Source of the DNA: Muribaculaceae bacterium
Lineage (GTDB): Bacteria; Bacteroidota; Bacteroidia; Bacteroidales; Muribaculaceae
Assembly (NCBI GenBank): GCA_017443765.1
Contig: JAFSYB010000029.1
Span: 1-34,412, forward strand
Direction of reading: 5' to 3'
Length of the DNA stretch: 34,412 bases
The notes below the pieces were generated by a model that was not told the origin of the DNA, made no database searches, and saw nothing but the letters and a program-made list of their open reading frames with translations. Each line of letters begins with the position of its first letter. Position 1 is the stretch's first letter. Positions 1-9,013 of the stretch are shown piece by piece. The position numbers and the translations under genes were made by a program.

Positions 1-211
1 CCGTTGCGACACTCATGCCGAAACGGTCAGAAAGCTCTTTGATGGTCTGCTTCTCCTGCTGGTAGGCATACCATAAATCCTCTTCGTCAATCTCCGGTTT
101 GGCTCGGAACTGGTAGCCGCAGTCTTGGCATTTATACAACTTTGCGCCCTTGCGTACTCCATTCCTTACCGTGTGTGATGAACCGCACAACTTGTATTTC
201 TTCTTGTTCAT
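1..211 (-). CDS. IS256-like transposase, zinc-binding variant (N-terminal part only)
   Basis: The gene starts at the ATG whose complement is at 209-211 and runs off the left edge of the window, so about 70 N-terminal residues are visible. It opens with a basic stretch (MNKKKYKLCG). This is followed by a C-x(n)-C-x-x-C zinc-ribbon pattern containing YKCQDCGYQF, then a helix-turn-helix-like segment (TIKELSDRFGMSVAT). That order matches the zinc-binding variant transposases grouped near IS256 and the InsA-like N-termini of Bacteroidales insertion sequences; the exact family cannot be fixed from 70 residues. A TAACTTTG -7 element lies upstream on the minus strand (complement of 245-252). It marks a mobile element next to the first restriction-modification pair. 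Confidence 0.6.
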   Translation of the reverse strand, partial: MNKKKYKLCGSSHTVRNGVRKGAKLYKCQDCGYQFRAKPEIDEEDLWYAYQQEKQTIKELSDRFGMSVAT

Positions 212-301
212 TCTAACTTCGCTTTTGGTCTTTTGAAATGCCTGCAAAGTTAGTGGCTATCGCCGTTGAAAATCTGTCCTGTCCTGCAAAATGAGCCATA
301 G

Positions 302-314
302 GTCCTAAAAGGAC
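302..314. repeat. Short palindrome near a possible IS end
   Basis: GTCC-TAAAA-GGAC forms a small inverted repeat about 90 bases upstream of the transposase start, in the AT-rich gap between the transposase and the first endonuclease gene. It could lie near the terminus of the insertion sequence. No duplicated target site or matching far end is visible, so this is only a suggestion. Confidence 0.2.
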
Positions 315-456
315 ACAAAAACACAATTCTAAACATCAAAAATTCAGAATGTTATCTCATACTTGATTTTTCTTTTTGCTCTTTTAGTCTATATCCTGCC
401 ACTTTTTTAATAAGTAGATTTATCATTCATGTGATATGACACAGTTGTGCCAATAG

Positions 457-1188
457 CTACAAAATCTCTATCCATGATTCATCAAAACCAATATTAGTCA
501 AAGCAAGCTCTTGGTTAATTATTGGCGGCTTTCTTACTCTGAATTTGATAGCATCATTAGGTATTTCACTATGGATGGTGAATTGTGACCCATGTGGCTG
601 CCACGTAAAGCATGTGCGTCCTGATTGTTTGTGAATACCAATTAAGTTGCCATTTTTGTTCTCTATCCAACGATAGTCTACAGTGCGGTATCGCTCAATG
701 TATTCTTCAAACAAAACAAACTCGGTCAAATCATAATTACGAACAAGAACATTGACGCGAACCGGGTTATATTCATCGTAGGCAATGTTGATTCGCTCAT
801 TCCATACAGCAAGCACTGCTTGCCCTGTTTTAGCAATGTTGGCATGAGGGTCTTGAATGCCATACGAATAGTCGGGGCTACAACGACCGCTGATGAGCCG
901 CACGTTTTTACACTTAAACACATTGCTGTGTTTAACCGTTTTCATTGACCAAGCCATTTTTCCGACAGCAACATCGGCAATACCTACAGGGCTTGCAAAA
1001 TGTGTTCCGCCGACAGCCATAGCGAAAACATCTGCCCAGTCATCGCCACTGATATCGGTGCGGCCAGTGTGCAACAAATATACAATAGACCCACCTATCT
1101 TGGTAATAACCTCTGAAGGCAGTTTGCCGAGCTCATATATTTCATTGGTTACTAAATGTTTGGCATCTCTCAACTTAGGGTGTTTCAT
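457..1188 (-). CDS. Putative type II restriction endonuclease partnered with the 1185-2252 methyltransferase
   Basis: This 243-residue protein is not one I recognise by family. It starts with an ATGA overlap on the stop of the C5 cytosine methyltransferase, the usual arrangement for a methyltransferase-endonuclease pair, and it has no other obvious role. A possible nuclease core is the segment around residues 67-85 (GIADVAVGKMAWSMKTVK). It resembles a D-x(n)-[E/S]-x-K active-site arrangement with Ser where Glu is usual, followed by several Asp and Lys residues. There is no signal peptide and no membrane segment. Base composition is AT-richer than in the neighbouring par genes, as expected for a transferred R-M module. 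The partner assignment is by context; the recognition sequence cannot be predicted. Confidence 0.55.
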   Translation of the reverse strand: MKHPKLRDAKHLVTNEIYELGKLPSEVITKIGGSIVYLLHTGRTDISGDDWADVFAMAVGGTHFASPVGIADVAVGKMAWSMKTVKHSNVFKCKNVRLISGRCSPDYSYGIQDPHANIAKTGQAVLAVWNERINIAYDEYNPVRVNVLVRNYDLTEFVLFEEYIERYRTVDYRWIENKNGNLIGIHKQSGRTCFTWQPHGSQFTIHSEIPNDAIKFRVRKPPIINQELALTNIGFDESWIEIL

Positions 1189-2252
1189 TTGTTGCGGATT
1201 AAGATGGTTATCATTTTTTTTGCCACTTCTCGTATCATGGGAACTGCAACTGAATTACCCGTTTGCCGACGTATTTCTTGGTGTGATACAACAATTCGGT
1301 AGTTGTCGGGAAACCCCTGCAATCGCAATAGTTCACGAGAAGACGGTCGCCGCCGTCCGTTAACGAGTAAATAATTATAAGATGCCCCGGTTCGCAATGC
1401 GCATGAGTAGTTCAAAACAGAGATGTTACCGGCCTTGTTCTCGTGCCAAATAGACGGGTAAAAGACGTCTTTGCCCGCCACTTTTTCTTTTCGTTTTGCT
1501 AAAATCCTTTCCGACGCAAACAAGCCGGGGTCTACGCTGTCATCATCTTCCAACACTGATTTTAAATCGTAGGGGATTTTCGGGAAATCGAAGTTGAATT
1601 GATTGCAAAAACATTCATTCAGGAAGCCAACGATAATAACTCGCTCTCTTTTTTGGGGAAGCCCAAAATCCAAGGCATTGAGAATCTTCCACTTCACATG
1701 ATAGCCCATCCTGCCCAAAACAGTCTGAATCACGTTAAATGTTCTTCCATGGTCATGCGTAACAAGCTGCTTGACATTCTCAAGCAGTATTGCTTGTGGA
1801 TGATGGTACTCAAGAATCCGCTGGATTTCAAAAAACATCGTGCCGCGGGTATCAGCAAATCCTTTCTGTTTTCCCATAATCGAGAACGCCTGGCAAGGGA
1901 AGCCCGCCAAGAGAATATCGTGAGATGGAATGTCAGTCGCATCTATCTTTGTGATGTCGCCGGCAGGATGAACACCAAAGTTAGCGGTATAAGTCGCACA
2001 TGCCGCATCATCCCATTCAGATGAGAATACACATTCACAGCCCAACTCGTCAAAAGGAATCCTAATGCCACCGATACCAGCAAACAAATCAATGAATTTA
2101 AGCCCGTTTGCGGTTTTCGACGGTCTATGCTGTTTAATAAAAACAGGCTCGCTATAAACATCAGGAAACTCATACAACGAGCGCGCATAGCTCACCGCGT
2201 CTTCGGCTGCGGTGCTGCTATTGGTGTGGTTGCCCTCGTAATCTTTGTTCAT
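1185..2252 (-). CDS. DNA (cytosine-5-)-methyltransferase, type II R-M
   Basis: This 355-residue protein methylates C5 of cytosine in a specific site to protect host DNA from its partner nuclease. The C5-MTase motifs appear in order: FIDLFAGIGG (motif I, AdoMet binding), GFPCQAFS (motif IV, catalytic Cys), LLENVKQL (motif VI), QKRERV (motif VIII), a target-recognition region, RELLRLQGFP (motif IX) and GNSVAVP (motif X). The reading frame is open further upstream, but I place the start at the ATG complementing 2250-2252. The longer start would overlap DUF5683, whose stop lies 11 bases before this ATG. The N-terminal extension before motif I shares AVSYxRSL with the methyltransferase at 10296, so the two are related. 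It overlaps the following endonuclease by ATGA and probably shares the par operon transcript. Confidence 0.9.
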   Translation of the reverse strand: MNKDYEGNHTNSSTAAEDAVSYARSLYEFPDVYSEPVFIKQHRPSKTANGLKFIDLFAGIGGIRIPFDELGCECVFSSEWDDAACATYTANFGVHPAGDITKIDATDIPSHDILLAGFPCQAFSIMGKQKGFADTRGTMFFEIQRILEYHHPQAILLENVKQLVTHDHGRTFNVIQTVLGRMGYHVKWKILNALDFGLPQKRERVIIVGFLNECFCNQFNFDFPKIPYDLKSVLEDDDSVDPGLFASERILAKRKEKVAGKDVFYPSIWHENKAGNISVLNYSCALRTGASYNYLLVNGRRRPSSRELLRLQGFPDNYRIVVSHQEIRRQTGNSVAVPMIREVAKKMITILIRNK

Positions 2253-2263
2253 GGTGTGGTCAT

Positions 2264-3103
2264 TCAAAAGGTGACAGCGCATCGCAGGCCGAGCGTGGGT
2301 GGGCCGCTCGGAGCGCCCCACGCTACCGACGAGCCTGAATCGATGATGGAGGGTCGCAGCTGGAGCGACAGGTCGGGCGAGATGTCGAAGTGCGCCAGCG
2401 AGGCGTCGACGTAGGCATCAATCATGCACAGGGCGTACACCGCCACCATGCCGATGATGCAGATGTCGCGGTAGCGGCGGTAGTAGGACTTCTTGTTTTT
2501 CAACGCCTTTTTGAGCCACTCCATGTCGAGGTCGCTCTCCTTGACGGTGGGCGGGTAGAAGTCCATGTAGGAGTTCGTGTTTGGGTCGCTGTCCATGGCA
2601 TCGCGGTAGGCGCGGGTGTAGTCGCTGAGCATGCGGTTGTTCCACGAGGTGCCGTAGGCCAGCCCCACAAAGGCGCCGGCCACAATGGGCAGTTTCCAGT
2701 ATCGGCGGTTGTAAATCTGCCCCAGTCCCGGGCACAGTGCCGAGAGCCACAGGGCGCGCTTGGGGTCGGGGTTGAAGTCACGGCGCTTGCCCAGTTCGGC
2801 CACGGCGGCCGAGTCGTCATTGGCGAGAATCTCCACGCCTTGCAGCCCGCGCACCGAATCGGCCGAGGCAAAGGTGATGGTGTCGCCGGCGGCGTTCACC
2901 ACGCGCACCGCCCCGGGGCCGGGCTGGGGGGCCACAGGAATGTGACGCCGTGGCAGCCGCTTGTGCGGTTGCCCGCCAGTCCACGCAGTGTCGGGGGAGG
3001 TGCGTGCCTCGACTTGCGCCATGGCCACCACGGGACACAGCACAAGCAACACCACCAGCAATCGCCGGGCCAGCACGGGCAGAGAGATGGGAAACCGTGT
3101 CAC
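2264..3103 (-). CDS. DUF5683 domain protein (parAB-linked membrane protein)
   Basis: This 279-residue protein has an N-terminal hydrophobic signal segment (residues about 10-29, ending VVAMAQ) and a Pro-rich linker. A conserved block follows with ALWLSALCPGLGQIYNRRYW and a hydrophobic stretch (VAGAFVGLAYG). A second membrane-like segment lies near residues 215-235 (ICIIGMVAVYALCMIDAYVD). The PGLGQIYN/W signature and the position after parB are typical of DUF5683, a Bacteroidetes envelope protein of unknown biochemical role. Its start overlaps the parB stop by four bases (ATGA), indicating translational coupling. The methyltransferase gene follows after 11 bases, an unusual downstream neighbour for this operon. 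Confidence 0.85.
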   Translation of the reverse strand: MTRFPISLPVLARRLLVVLLVLCPVVAMAQVEARTSPDTAWTGGQPHKRLPRRHIPVAPQPGPGAVRVVNAAGDTITFASADSVRGLQGVEILANDDSAAVAELGKRRDFNPDPKRALWLSALCPGLGQIYNRRYWKLPIVAGAFVGLAYGTSWNNRMLSDYTRAYRDAMDSDPNTNSYMDFYPPTVKESDLDMEWLKKALKNKKSYYRRYRDICIIGMVAVYALCMIDAYVDASLAHFDISPDLSLQLRPSIIDSGSSVAWGAPSGPPTLGLRCAVTF

Positions 3104-3975
3104 TTCTCTTTCAGTTGGTCAAAGATGGTGATGATTTTCTCCAGCTCGGCTTCGCTGTTGAACGGGAAGGTGATGCGCCCGCGGCCATTGGTGTCGCAGG
3201 TCATCTTCACTGGCACGCCGAATGTGGCAGTGAGGTGACGCTGCAGAATGTGGTAGTCCTTGCCGGGCTGCTTCGCCTTGTTGTTTGCCCCCGGCTGCCC
3301 CTCGTTTCGGGCGTTGTAGGCTTTCACAAGCTGCTCCACCTGCCTCACCGAGAGGCCCTTGCTCACGATTTCGTTGTAGAGCTGCAGCTGCTGTGAGGGC
3401 TTGTCGAGCGAGAGCAGAGCGCGTGCGTGCCCCATGTCGAGGGCTTTGTCGCGCAGGCCAAGCTGCACCTCGGCGGGCAGCTTGAGCAGGCGCAGGAAAT
3501 TGGCAATGGTGGCGCGGTTCTTGCCAATGCGCTCGCTCAGGCGCTCCTGCGTGAGGTGGTACTGGTCGATGAGCTTGCGGAAGGTGAGGGCGATTTCGAT
3601 GGCGTTCAAATCCTCGCGCTGGATGTTCTCGATGAGGGCCATCTCGGTGAGCTCGCTGTCGTTGGCCGTGCGCACGTAGGCCGGCACGCTGGCCAGGCCG
3701 GCCAGCTTGGCGGCCCGGTAGCGGCGCTCGCCCGAGATAATCTGGTAGGCGTTAGGTCCCACGCTGCGCAGGGTGAGCGGCTGAATGATGCCCAGCTCGC
3801 GGATGCTCATGGCCAGCTCCTCGAGTGCCGTTTCGTCGAACGAGGTTCGCGGCTGCTCGGGATTGGGCGAGATTTGGGTAATGGCGATTTCATTGATGGC
3901 CGAGGAGCCTCCCGTTTGGATGTCGTCCATCGAGATCAGCGAGTCGAGGCCGCGGCCGAGGGCATTGCGTTTCAT
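3100..3975 (-). CDS. parB: ParB/RepB/Spo0J family chromosome partition protein
   Basis: This 291-residue ParB binds centromere-like parS sites, loads as a CTP-dependent clamp and stimulates ParA to segregate the chromosome origin. The N-terminus MKRNALGRGLDSLI is typical of the family and would contact ParA. The CTP-binding boxes are visible (ISGERRYRAAKLAG and ALIENIQREDLN). They are followed by a helix-turn-helix region (LTQERLSERIGKNRATIANFLRLLKLP) and a C-terminal dimerisation tail ending FDQLKEK. It lies 39 bases after parA and overlaps DUF5683 by four bases, so the three genes form one operon. Confidence 0.95.
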   Translation of the reverse strand: MKRNALGRGLDSLISMDDIQTGGSSAINEIAITQISPNPEQPRTSFDETALEELAMSIRELGIIQPLTLRSVGPNAYQIISGERRYRAAKLAGLASVPAYVRTANDSELTEMALIENIQREDLNAIEIALTFRKLIDQYHLTQERLSERIGKNRATIANFLRLLKLPAEVQLGLRDKALDMGHARALLSLDKPSQQLQLYNEIVSKGLSVRQVEQLVKAYNARNEGQPGANNKAKQPGKDYHILQRHLTATFGVPVKMTCDTNGRGRITFPFNSEAELEKIITIFDQLKEK

Positions 3976-4014
3976 TTTGGGTTGTTGGTTATGGGGTTGA
4001 TGCGGGGAGAGTTG

Positions 4015-4797
4015 CTATGCGGTTTCTTTTTTTGCTCGCGCACGAGCGGCGAGTTCGCGGGCGAGCTGGTTGTGGCTGGTGGCGCCGCGGCTGTTGGGGT
4101 CGTAGAGTATGGCCGGCAGGCCGTGGCTGGGCGCCTCGCTCAGGCGGATGTTGCGCGGAATCACCGTGTTGAACACCATGTCGCCAAAGTGGTTCTTGAG
4201 CTCCTCGTAGATTTGGTTGGCCAGCCGCAGGCGGGCATCGTACATCGTGAGCAGGAATCCCTCGATTTGCAAGGCCGGGTTGAGCTTGCCCTTGATAATG
4301 CGCACGGTGTTGAGCAACTTGCTGATGCCCTCGAGTGCAAAATACTCGGCCTGGACGGGGATGATGACGCTGTCGGCGGCGGTGAGTGCGTTCACGGTAA
4401 TCAGCCCTAACGAGGGGCTGCAGTCGATGAGAATGTAGTCATACTGCGCTTTCACGTCGTCGACAAGGCGTCGCAGCACGTTCTCGCGGTCGGCCTTGGC
4501 GACCAGCTCCAGCTCGGCGCCCACCAGATCGATGCGCGAGCCGATGATGTCGAGCCGCTCCACGCAGGTGTGCACTGCCGCGCTGTGCAGGGGGTAGTCG
4601 TCCACCAGGCACTCATAGATGGAGGCGGTGAGCTGCTTGGAGTCCACGCCCAGGCCGCTGGTGGCGTTGGCCTGCGGGTCGGCATCGATGAGCAGCACGC
4701 GCTTCTTGTTCACGGCCAGCGAGGCCGACAGGTTGATGGCCGTGGTGGTCTTGCCCACGCCGCCCTTTTGGTTGGCGATTGCTATTGTCTTTCCCAT
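4015..4797 (-). CDS. parA: ParA/Soj family chromosome-partitioning ATPase
   Basis: This 260-residue ParA hydrolyses ATP on the nucleoid to move ParB-parS complexes. It has the deviant Walker A motif KGGVGKTTTAINLS with the signature Lys at residue 11 and the catalytic-loop Lys at residue 16. It also has the A' motif LLIDADPQANATSGLG and Walker B LIDCSPSLG. The length matches stand-alone chromosomal ParA/Soj rather than plasmid ParA with an N-terminal helix-turn-helix. It is the first gene of parA-parB-DUF5683 and has its own promoter upstream (4838-4867, minus strand). Confidence 0.95.
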   Translation of the reverse strand: MGKTIAIANQKGGVGKTTTAINLSASLAVNKKRVLLIDADPQANATSGLGVDSKQLTASIYECLVDDYPLHSAAVHTCVERLDIIGSRIDLVGAELELVAKADRENVLRRLVDDVKAQYDYILIDCSPSLGLITVNALTAADSVIIPVQAEYFALEGISKLLNTVRIIKGKLNPALQIEGFLLTMYDARLRLANQIYEELKNHFGDMVFNTVIPRNIRLSEAPSHGLPAILYDPNSRGATSHNQLARELAARARAKKETA

Positions 4798-4809
4798 TAC
4801 TTAGATTTA

Positions 4810-4821
4810 ATTGTTTCACGC
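4810..4821. promoter_or_regulatory. Possible parS half-site in the parA leader
   Basis: The stretch TTGTTTCACGC, just upstream of parA, matches the left half of the widely conserved parS palindrome (TGTTTCACG). The right half (TGAAACA) is not present. Full parS sites are perfect or near-perfect 16-mers, so this is at best a weak ParB contact or a chance match. Confidence 0.2.
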
Positions 4822-4837
4822 TTGAGATTCAGGACTG

Positions 4838-4867
4838 CAAAGGTAGTAAATAATTGCGCAAAGACAA
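4838..4867 (-). promoter_or_regulatory. Promoter of parA operon
   Basis: Read on the minus strand, TTG (complement of 4865-4867) is followed by 19 bases and then TACCTTTG (complement of 4838-4845). This matches the Bacteroidetes primary-sigma promoter pattern. Transcription should start about 30-35 bases upstream of the parA ATG. Confidence 0.6.
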
Positions 4868-4955
4868 CTAACAATCAGCGTTAAAATGGCTGAATTGTGC
4901 ATAACTCGGCTGAATTGTTAATAACTTTCGCCGTGCGGTGTTCCACGGCTGGGGT

Positions 4956-5480
4956 TCAAGCTTTGCGGCACAGGGTGACAAAGGTGTAGTCGCAGGGGTT
5001 GCGCTCATCGGCTGGGTGGAATTCCTCGTCGGCCACTTCCCACTGGGCGGGGTCGATGGGTGGGAAGTGCGCGTCGGCATCGGGGAATGTGGCGTGCAGC
5101 CGCGTGAGGTAGAGGGTGTCCACGCGGTCGAGCGTGGCGGCATAGAGTTGCGCGCCGCCAATCACCATCACCTCGCCCGGCAGCGTGGCGGCGGCAAGGG
5201 CCGCGTCGATGTCGTGCGCCACGGTCACGCCCGGCGCCGCAAAGTGCGGGTTGCGGGTCACCACAATGTTCTGCCGGCCGGGCAATGCCCCGTGGGGCAG
5301 CGAATCAAACGTGCGGCGCCCCATCACAATGCTGTGCCCCAGGGTGAGTTGCTTGAAGTGCTTGAGGTCGGCGGGCAGGTGGCACAGCAGTGCACCGCCA
5401 CGCCCAATGGCGCCATCGGCAGCCACCGCCACCACGGCAGCCACGCGGCGACGCTCCGGTTTGTTGCGTTTCGGTGTCAT
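4956..5480 (-). CDS. folA: Dihydrofolate reductase
   Basis: This 174-residue enzyme reduces dihydrofolate to tetrahydrofolate with NADPH, supplying one-carbon carriers for thymidylate and purine synthesis. The visible family features are an N-terminal strand with ADGAIG, the substrate region LLCHLPADLKHFKQLT with the catalytic Asp at residue 38, the NADPH-binding VMGRRTFDSLP and ALPGRQNIVVTR, and MVIGGAQLYA. Residue 33 is Cys where many DHFRs have the active-site-loop Trp (PWHLP). The usual neighbour thyA is not adjacent. A TAACTTTG -7 element lies upstream on the minus strand (complement of 5593-5600). Confidence 0.93.
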   Translation of the reverse strand: MTPKRNKPERRRVAAVVAVAADGAIGRGGALLCHLPADLKHFKQLTLGHSIVMGRRTFDSLPHGALPGRQNIVVTRNPHFAAPGVTVAHDIDAALAAATLPGEVMVIGGAQLYAATLDRVDTLYLTRLHATFPDADAHFPPIDPAQWEVADEEFHPADERNPCDYTFVTLCRKA

Positions 5481-5690
5481 GACGTTTCTTTTTCGGTTCG
5501 ACCTAAATTATCGGGATAACGATGCACCGGCGTGCGAATCTGCGTGGTTTAGCACTAAAAGCGCCGCCCGCCGGGCGCATAATTATCGGCGGCAAAGTTA
5601 ACTGTTTTTCCTCATTTTGCGCGCAGTGTGCTTGTGAAACAATGTGAATTTCGTTGTTTCCGCGGGGGAGGCGGACTGCGCGACGGGGGA

Positions 5691-5790
5691 AGACATAAGA
5701 ACATAAGGCTGCGCGGTGGGAGGCAGACATAAGAACATAAGGCTTCGCGGCGGGGGTCAGACATAAGAACATAAGGCTGCGCAGCGATGG
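5691..5790. repeat. Three 34-bp tandem repeats sharing AGACATAAGAACATAAG
   Basis: Units start at 5691, 5725 and 5759, exactly 34 bases apart. Each begins with the 17-base core AGACATAAGAACATAAG, followed by a GC-rich half (GGCTGCGCGG-like) that varies slightly between units. The same 17-base core, in inverted orientation, forms the ends of the GxxExxY cassette at 8957-9446. No coding frame explains the array. Confidence 0.9.
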
Positions 5791-6055
5791 TATATATGGC
5801 GGCTCTGTGATAGGACTGTCGCTGGTATCGCAACAGTGCTGGGTAACGTAGCCTCTTTCAGAGGCATTGTGGGGGTGGTCAGCTGTCCCCCTGACCGGCG
5901 CTGCCCCCCGACCGGCGCTGCGCTCTGGTCGGGGGTTATTGAGTTAATGCCCTCGCGGGCAACTGACTGCCGGTGGAGCTGTTGACGGAGCTGTTGAGAT
6001 AATGCCCTCATGGGCAAGGGTGTGGGACTCGGAGAGGGTTGAACACCGATTGCGA
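5791..6055. other. Repeat-rich non-coding region with small hairpins
   Basis: I see no gene here. Two 17-base copies of a CCCC-TGACCGGCGCTG-type segment run from 5887 to 5920. Part of the second copy pairs with 5927-5935 to give a 9-bp stem (CCCCCGACC/GGTCGGGGG, 13-base loop) followed by TTATT, which could end transcription. Further on, two near-copies of TAATGCCCTC-n4-GGGCAA (about 5945 and 6000) each form a small hairpin, and GGAGCTGTTGA is repeated in tandem near 5976-6000. The layered short repeats suggest a decayed or frequently rearranged spacer. Confidence 0.5.
5905..5935 (+). terminator. Possible stem-loop terminator
   Basis: A 9-bp GC-rich perfect stem (5905-5913 with 5927-5935) is followed by GTTATTG. 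The T-tract is short, so termination is uncertain. No plus-strand gene lies just upstream, so it may instead be a repeat hairpin. Confidence 0.3.
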
Positions 6056-6104
6056 GCTACTTCAGATTTTCGATGAATTTTTGGAGTGCTACTTCAGATT
6101 TTCG
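6056..6104. repeat. Pair of 17-bp direct repeats upstream of the ATPase gene
   Basis: GCTACTTCAGATTTTCG occurs at 6056-6072 and again at 6088-6104, 32 bases apart (about three helical turns). The pair ends 11 bases before the -33 element of the ATPase promoter. The spacing and position suggest binding sites for a regulator, although a simple duplication is equally possible. Confidence 0.7.
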
Positions 6105-6114
6105 GCACTTTTTA

Positions 6115-6145
6115 TTGCACGTTTCACACCGATTGACTATCTTTG
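6115..6145 (+). promoter_or_regulatory. Promoter of the DUF4143 ATPase
   Basis: TTG at 6115-6117, a 20-base spacer and TATCTTTG at 6138-6145 fit the Bacteroidetes promoter pattern. The start codon at 6166 lies about 20 bases after the -7 element, so the leader is very short. Confidence 0.6.
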
Positions 6146-6165
6146 CCGTCAAAATCAAAGAGGCT

Positions 6166-7308
6166 ATGTTAGACCGGATACTGAAACTGGAAGAAATCAA
6201 GAACGACAGTCTGTTCCTGTGGGGTTCGAGACAGACGGGAAAAAGCACATTGCTGAAGATGCTTTTCCCTAAAGCGCATGTCTATGACCTGCTCAAGAGC
6301 GATGTGCGCATGGAGCTGCAACTGCACCCGGCCCGGTTGCGTGAAGAATGTGAAATGCTTGACGATGGCGAGTTGGTAATCATCGACGAAGTGCAAAAGG
6401 TGCCGGCATTGCTTGATGAGGTGCATTGGCTGATAGAGAATACCGGTTTGCGTTTCATCCTTAGCGGTTCCAGTGCCCGCAAGCTGCGGCGGAGCGGAGC
6501 CAACCTGTTGGGTGGACGTGCGCTCAGGCAGACATTGTTTCCGTTGGTGAGTGCCGAGATTCCCGACTTCGACCTTGAGCGGGCATTGAATCACGGCATG
6601 CTGCCTCGGCATTATCTGACGGATAATCCGGCCATGAGAATTCAATCCTATATCGGCGACTACTTGCAGCAGGAAATCGTGGAGGAAGCCATTGTGCGAA
6701 AACTGGATTCGTTCTCACGGTTTTTACAAGTCGCCGCATTGAGCAACACCGGAATCGTCAACTACACCAATATCGCCCAGGAATGTGGCATATCGTCCAA
6801 GACTGCCAAGGAGTATTTCTCGATTCTCGAAGAAACGCTGCTGGGTTTCTACTTGCCGTCTTATACCAAAGTGATAAAGCGTAGGGTGGTTCAATCGCCA
6901 AAGTTCTATTTCTTTGACGTGGCCATACCCAATCATCTGCTGCGGCGAGGTACGCTCCAACAGGGCACCGACGTGTACGGCCATGCGCTGGAACATTTTG
7001 TGGTTCAGGAACTGCGGGCTTACCTTTCCTACAGGCACCCGTTAAAGTCGCTCACCTATTGGCATACACAAGACAACAAATATGAAGTGGATGCCGTTGT
7101 TGGTGATGCCGAAGTGGGCATTGAGGTGAAATCATCACACCACATTACCTCGCACGAGACCCGCGGCTTGAAAGCATTTGGAGAGGAACATCCCGAAGCA
7201 AAATTGTTCTTGCTGTCGCTGGAAGAAAGACCTCGAAAACTCAACGGAATAGAAGTTTGGCCCGTGAAGCAATTCCTCGAGCGCCTTTGGGCCGAGAGAA
7301 TCGGTTGA
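6166..7308 (+). CDS. AAA-type ATP-binding protein with DUF4143 C-terminal domain
   Basis: This 380-residue protein has Walker A (GSRQTGKSTLL, Lys at residue 26) and Walker B (GELVIIDEVQKVP, residues 68-80). A sensor-1-like FILSGSSARKLRR and a winged-helix segment (TNIAQECGISSKTAKEYFSIL) follow. The DUF4143 C-terminus contains a PD-(D/E)xK-like core (YEVDAVVG then GIEVKSS). This architecture is widespread and multicopy in Bacteroidales; its function is not established, and roles in toxin-antitoxin or defence settings have been suggested. I chose the ATG at 6166 because it follows a good promoter and the protein then begins with MLDRILKL, close before Walker A. It sits between a repeat-rich gap and sufB and is not obviously co-functional with either. 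Confidence 0.85.
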   Translation: MLDRILKLEEIKNDSLFLWGSRQTGKSTLLKMLFPKAHVYDLLKSDVRMELQLHPARLREECEMLDDGELVIIDEVQKVPALLDEVHWLIENTGLRFILSGSSARKLRRSGANLLGGRALRQTLFPLVSAEIPDFDLERALNHGMLPRHYLTDNPAMRIQSYIGDYLQQEIVEEAIVRKLDSFSRFLQVAALSNTGIVNYTNIAQECGISSKTAKEYFSILEETLLGFYLPSYTKVIKRRVVQSPKFYFFDVAIPNHLLRRGTLQQGTDVYGHALEHFVVQELRAYLSYRHPLKSLTYWHTQDNKYEVDAVVGDAEVGIEVKSSHHITSHETRGLKAFGEEHPEAKLFLLSLEERPRKLNGIEVWPVKQFLERLWAERIG

Positions 7309-7393
7309 GCACCCCTGCATCGCGGCAATGTTGTTCAGACATTTTTTTGGGGAAATCGTCGGTTTGCCTGCTGTGCGTGTGCGAGAAAATGAG

Positions 7394-7401
7394 TAACTTT
7401 G
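7394..7401 (+). promoter_or_regulatory. -7 element of the suf operon
   Basis: TAACTTTG matches the Bacteroidetes -7 consensus. The only clear upstream TTTG (7363-7366) is 27 bases away, too far for the usual -33 spacing. The implied leader to the sufB ATG is about 50 bases. Confidence 0.45.
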
Positions 7402-7459
7402 CAGTTTGATTTCTGTGCCTACGGTTTTGGCGCAGGCCGCTAACAGCGATTCAATAAAG

Positions 7460-8935
<1,476 letters not shown>

Positions 8936-8956
8936 CACCCCGACATGACTTTTTTT

Positions 8957-9004
8957 AGACATAAGAACATAAGCATTTGATAGCGGTTAACAAAAGAACA
9001 TAAG
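8957..9004 (+). repeat. Left 48-bp terminal inverted repeat of the GxxExxY cassette
   Basis: This 48-base segment begins AGACATAAGAACATAAG, continues through CATTTGATAGCGGTT and ends in a second, degenerate core copy (AAAAGAACATAAG). It pairs with 9399-9446 in inverted orientation with three mismatches by my alignment. It starts 21 bases after the sufB stop and ends 9 bases before the GxxExxY start codon. Confidence 0.9.
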
Positions 9005-9013
9005 TTTTTTATT

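Noticed and set aside
5691..5790. Possible CRISPR array (17-base repeats with 17-base spacers)
   Set aside because: The spacers are near-copies of each other and only three units exist, so this is a 34-bp tandem repeat. No cas genes are seen.
7406..7459. N-terminal extension of SufB from a TTG start
   Set aside because: It would start almost on top of the -7 promoter element, and the ATG at 7460 gives a normal N-terminus.
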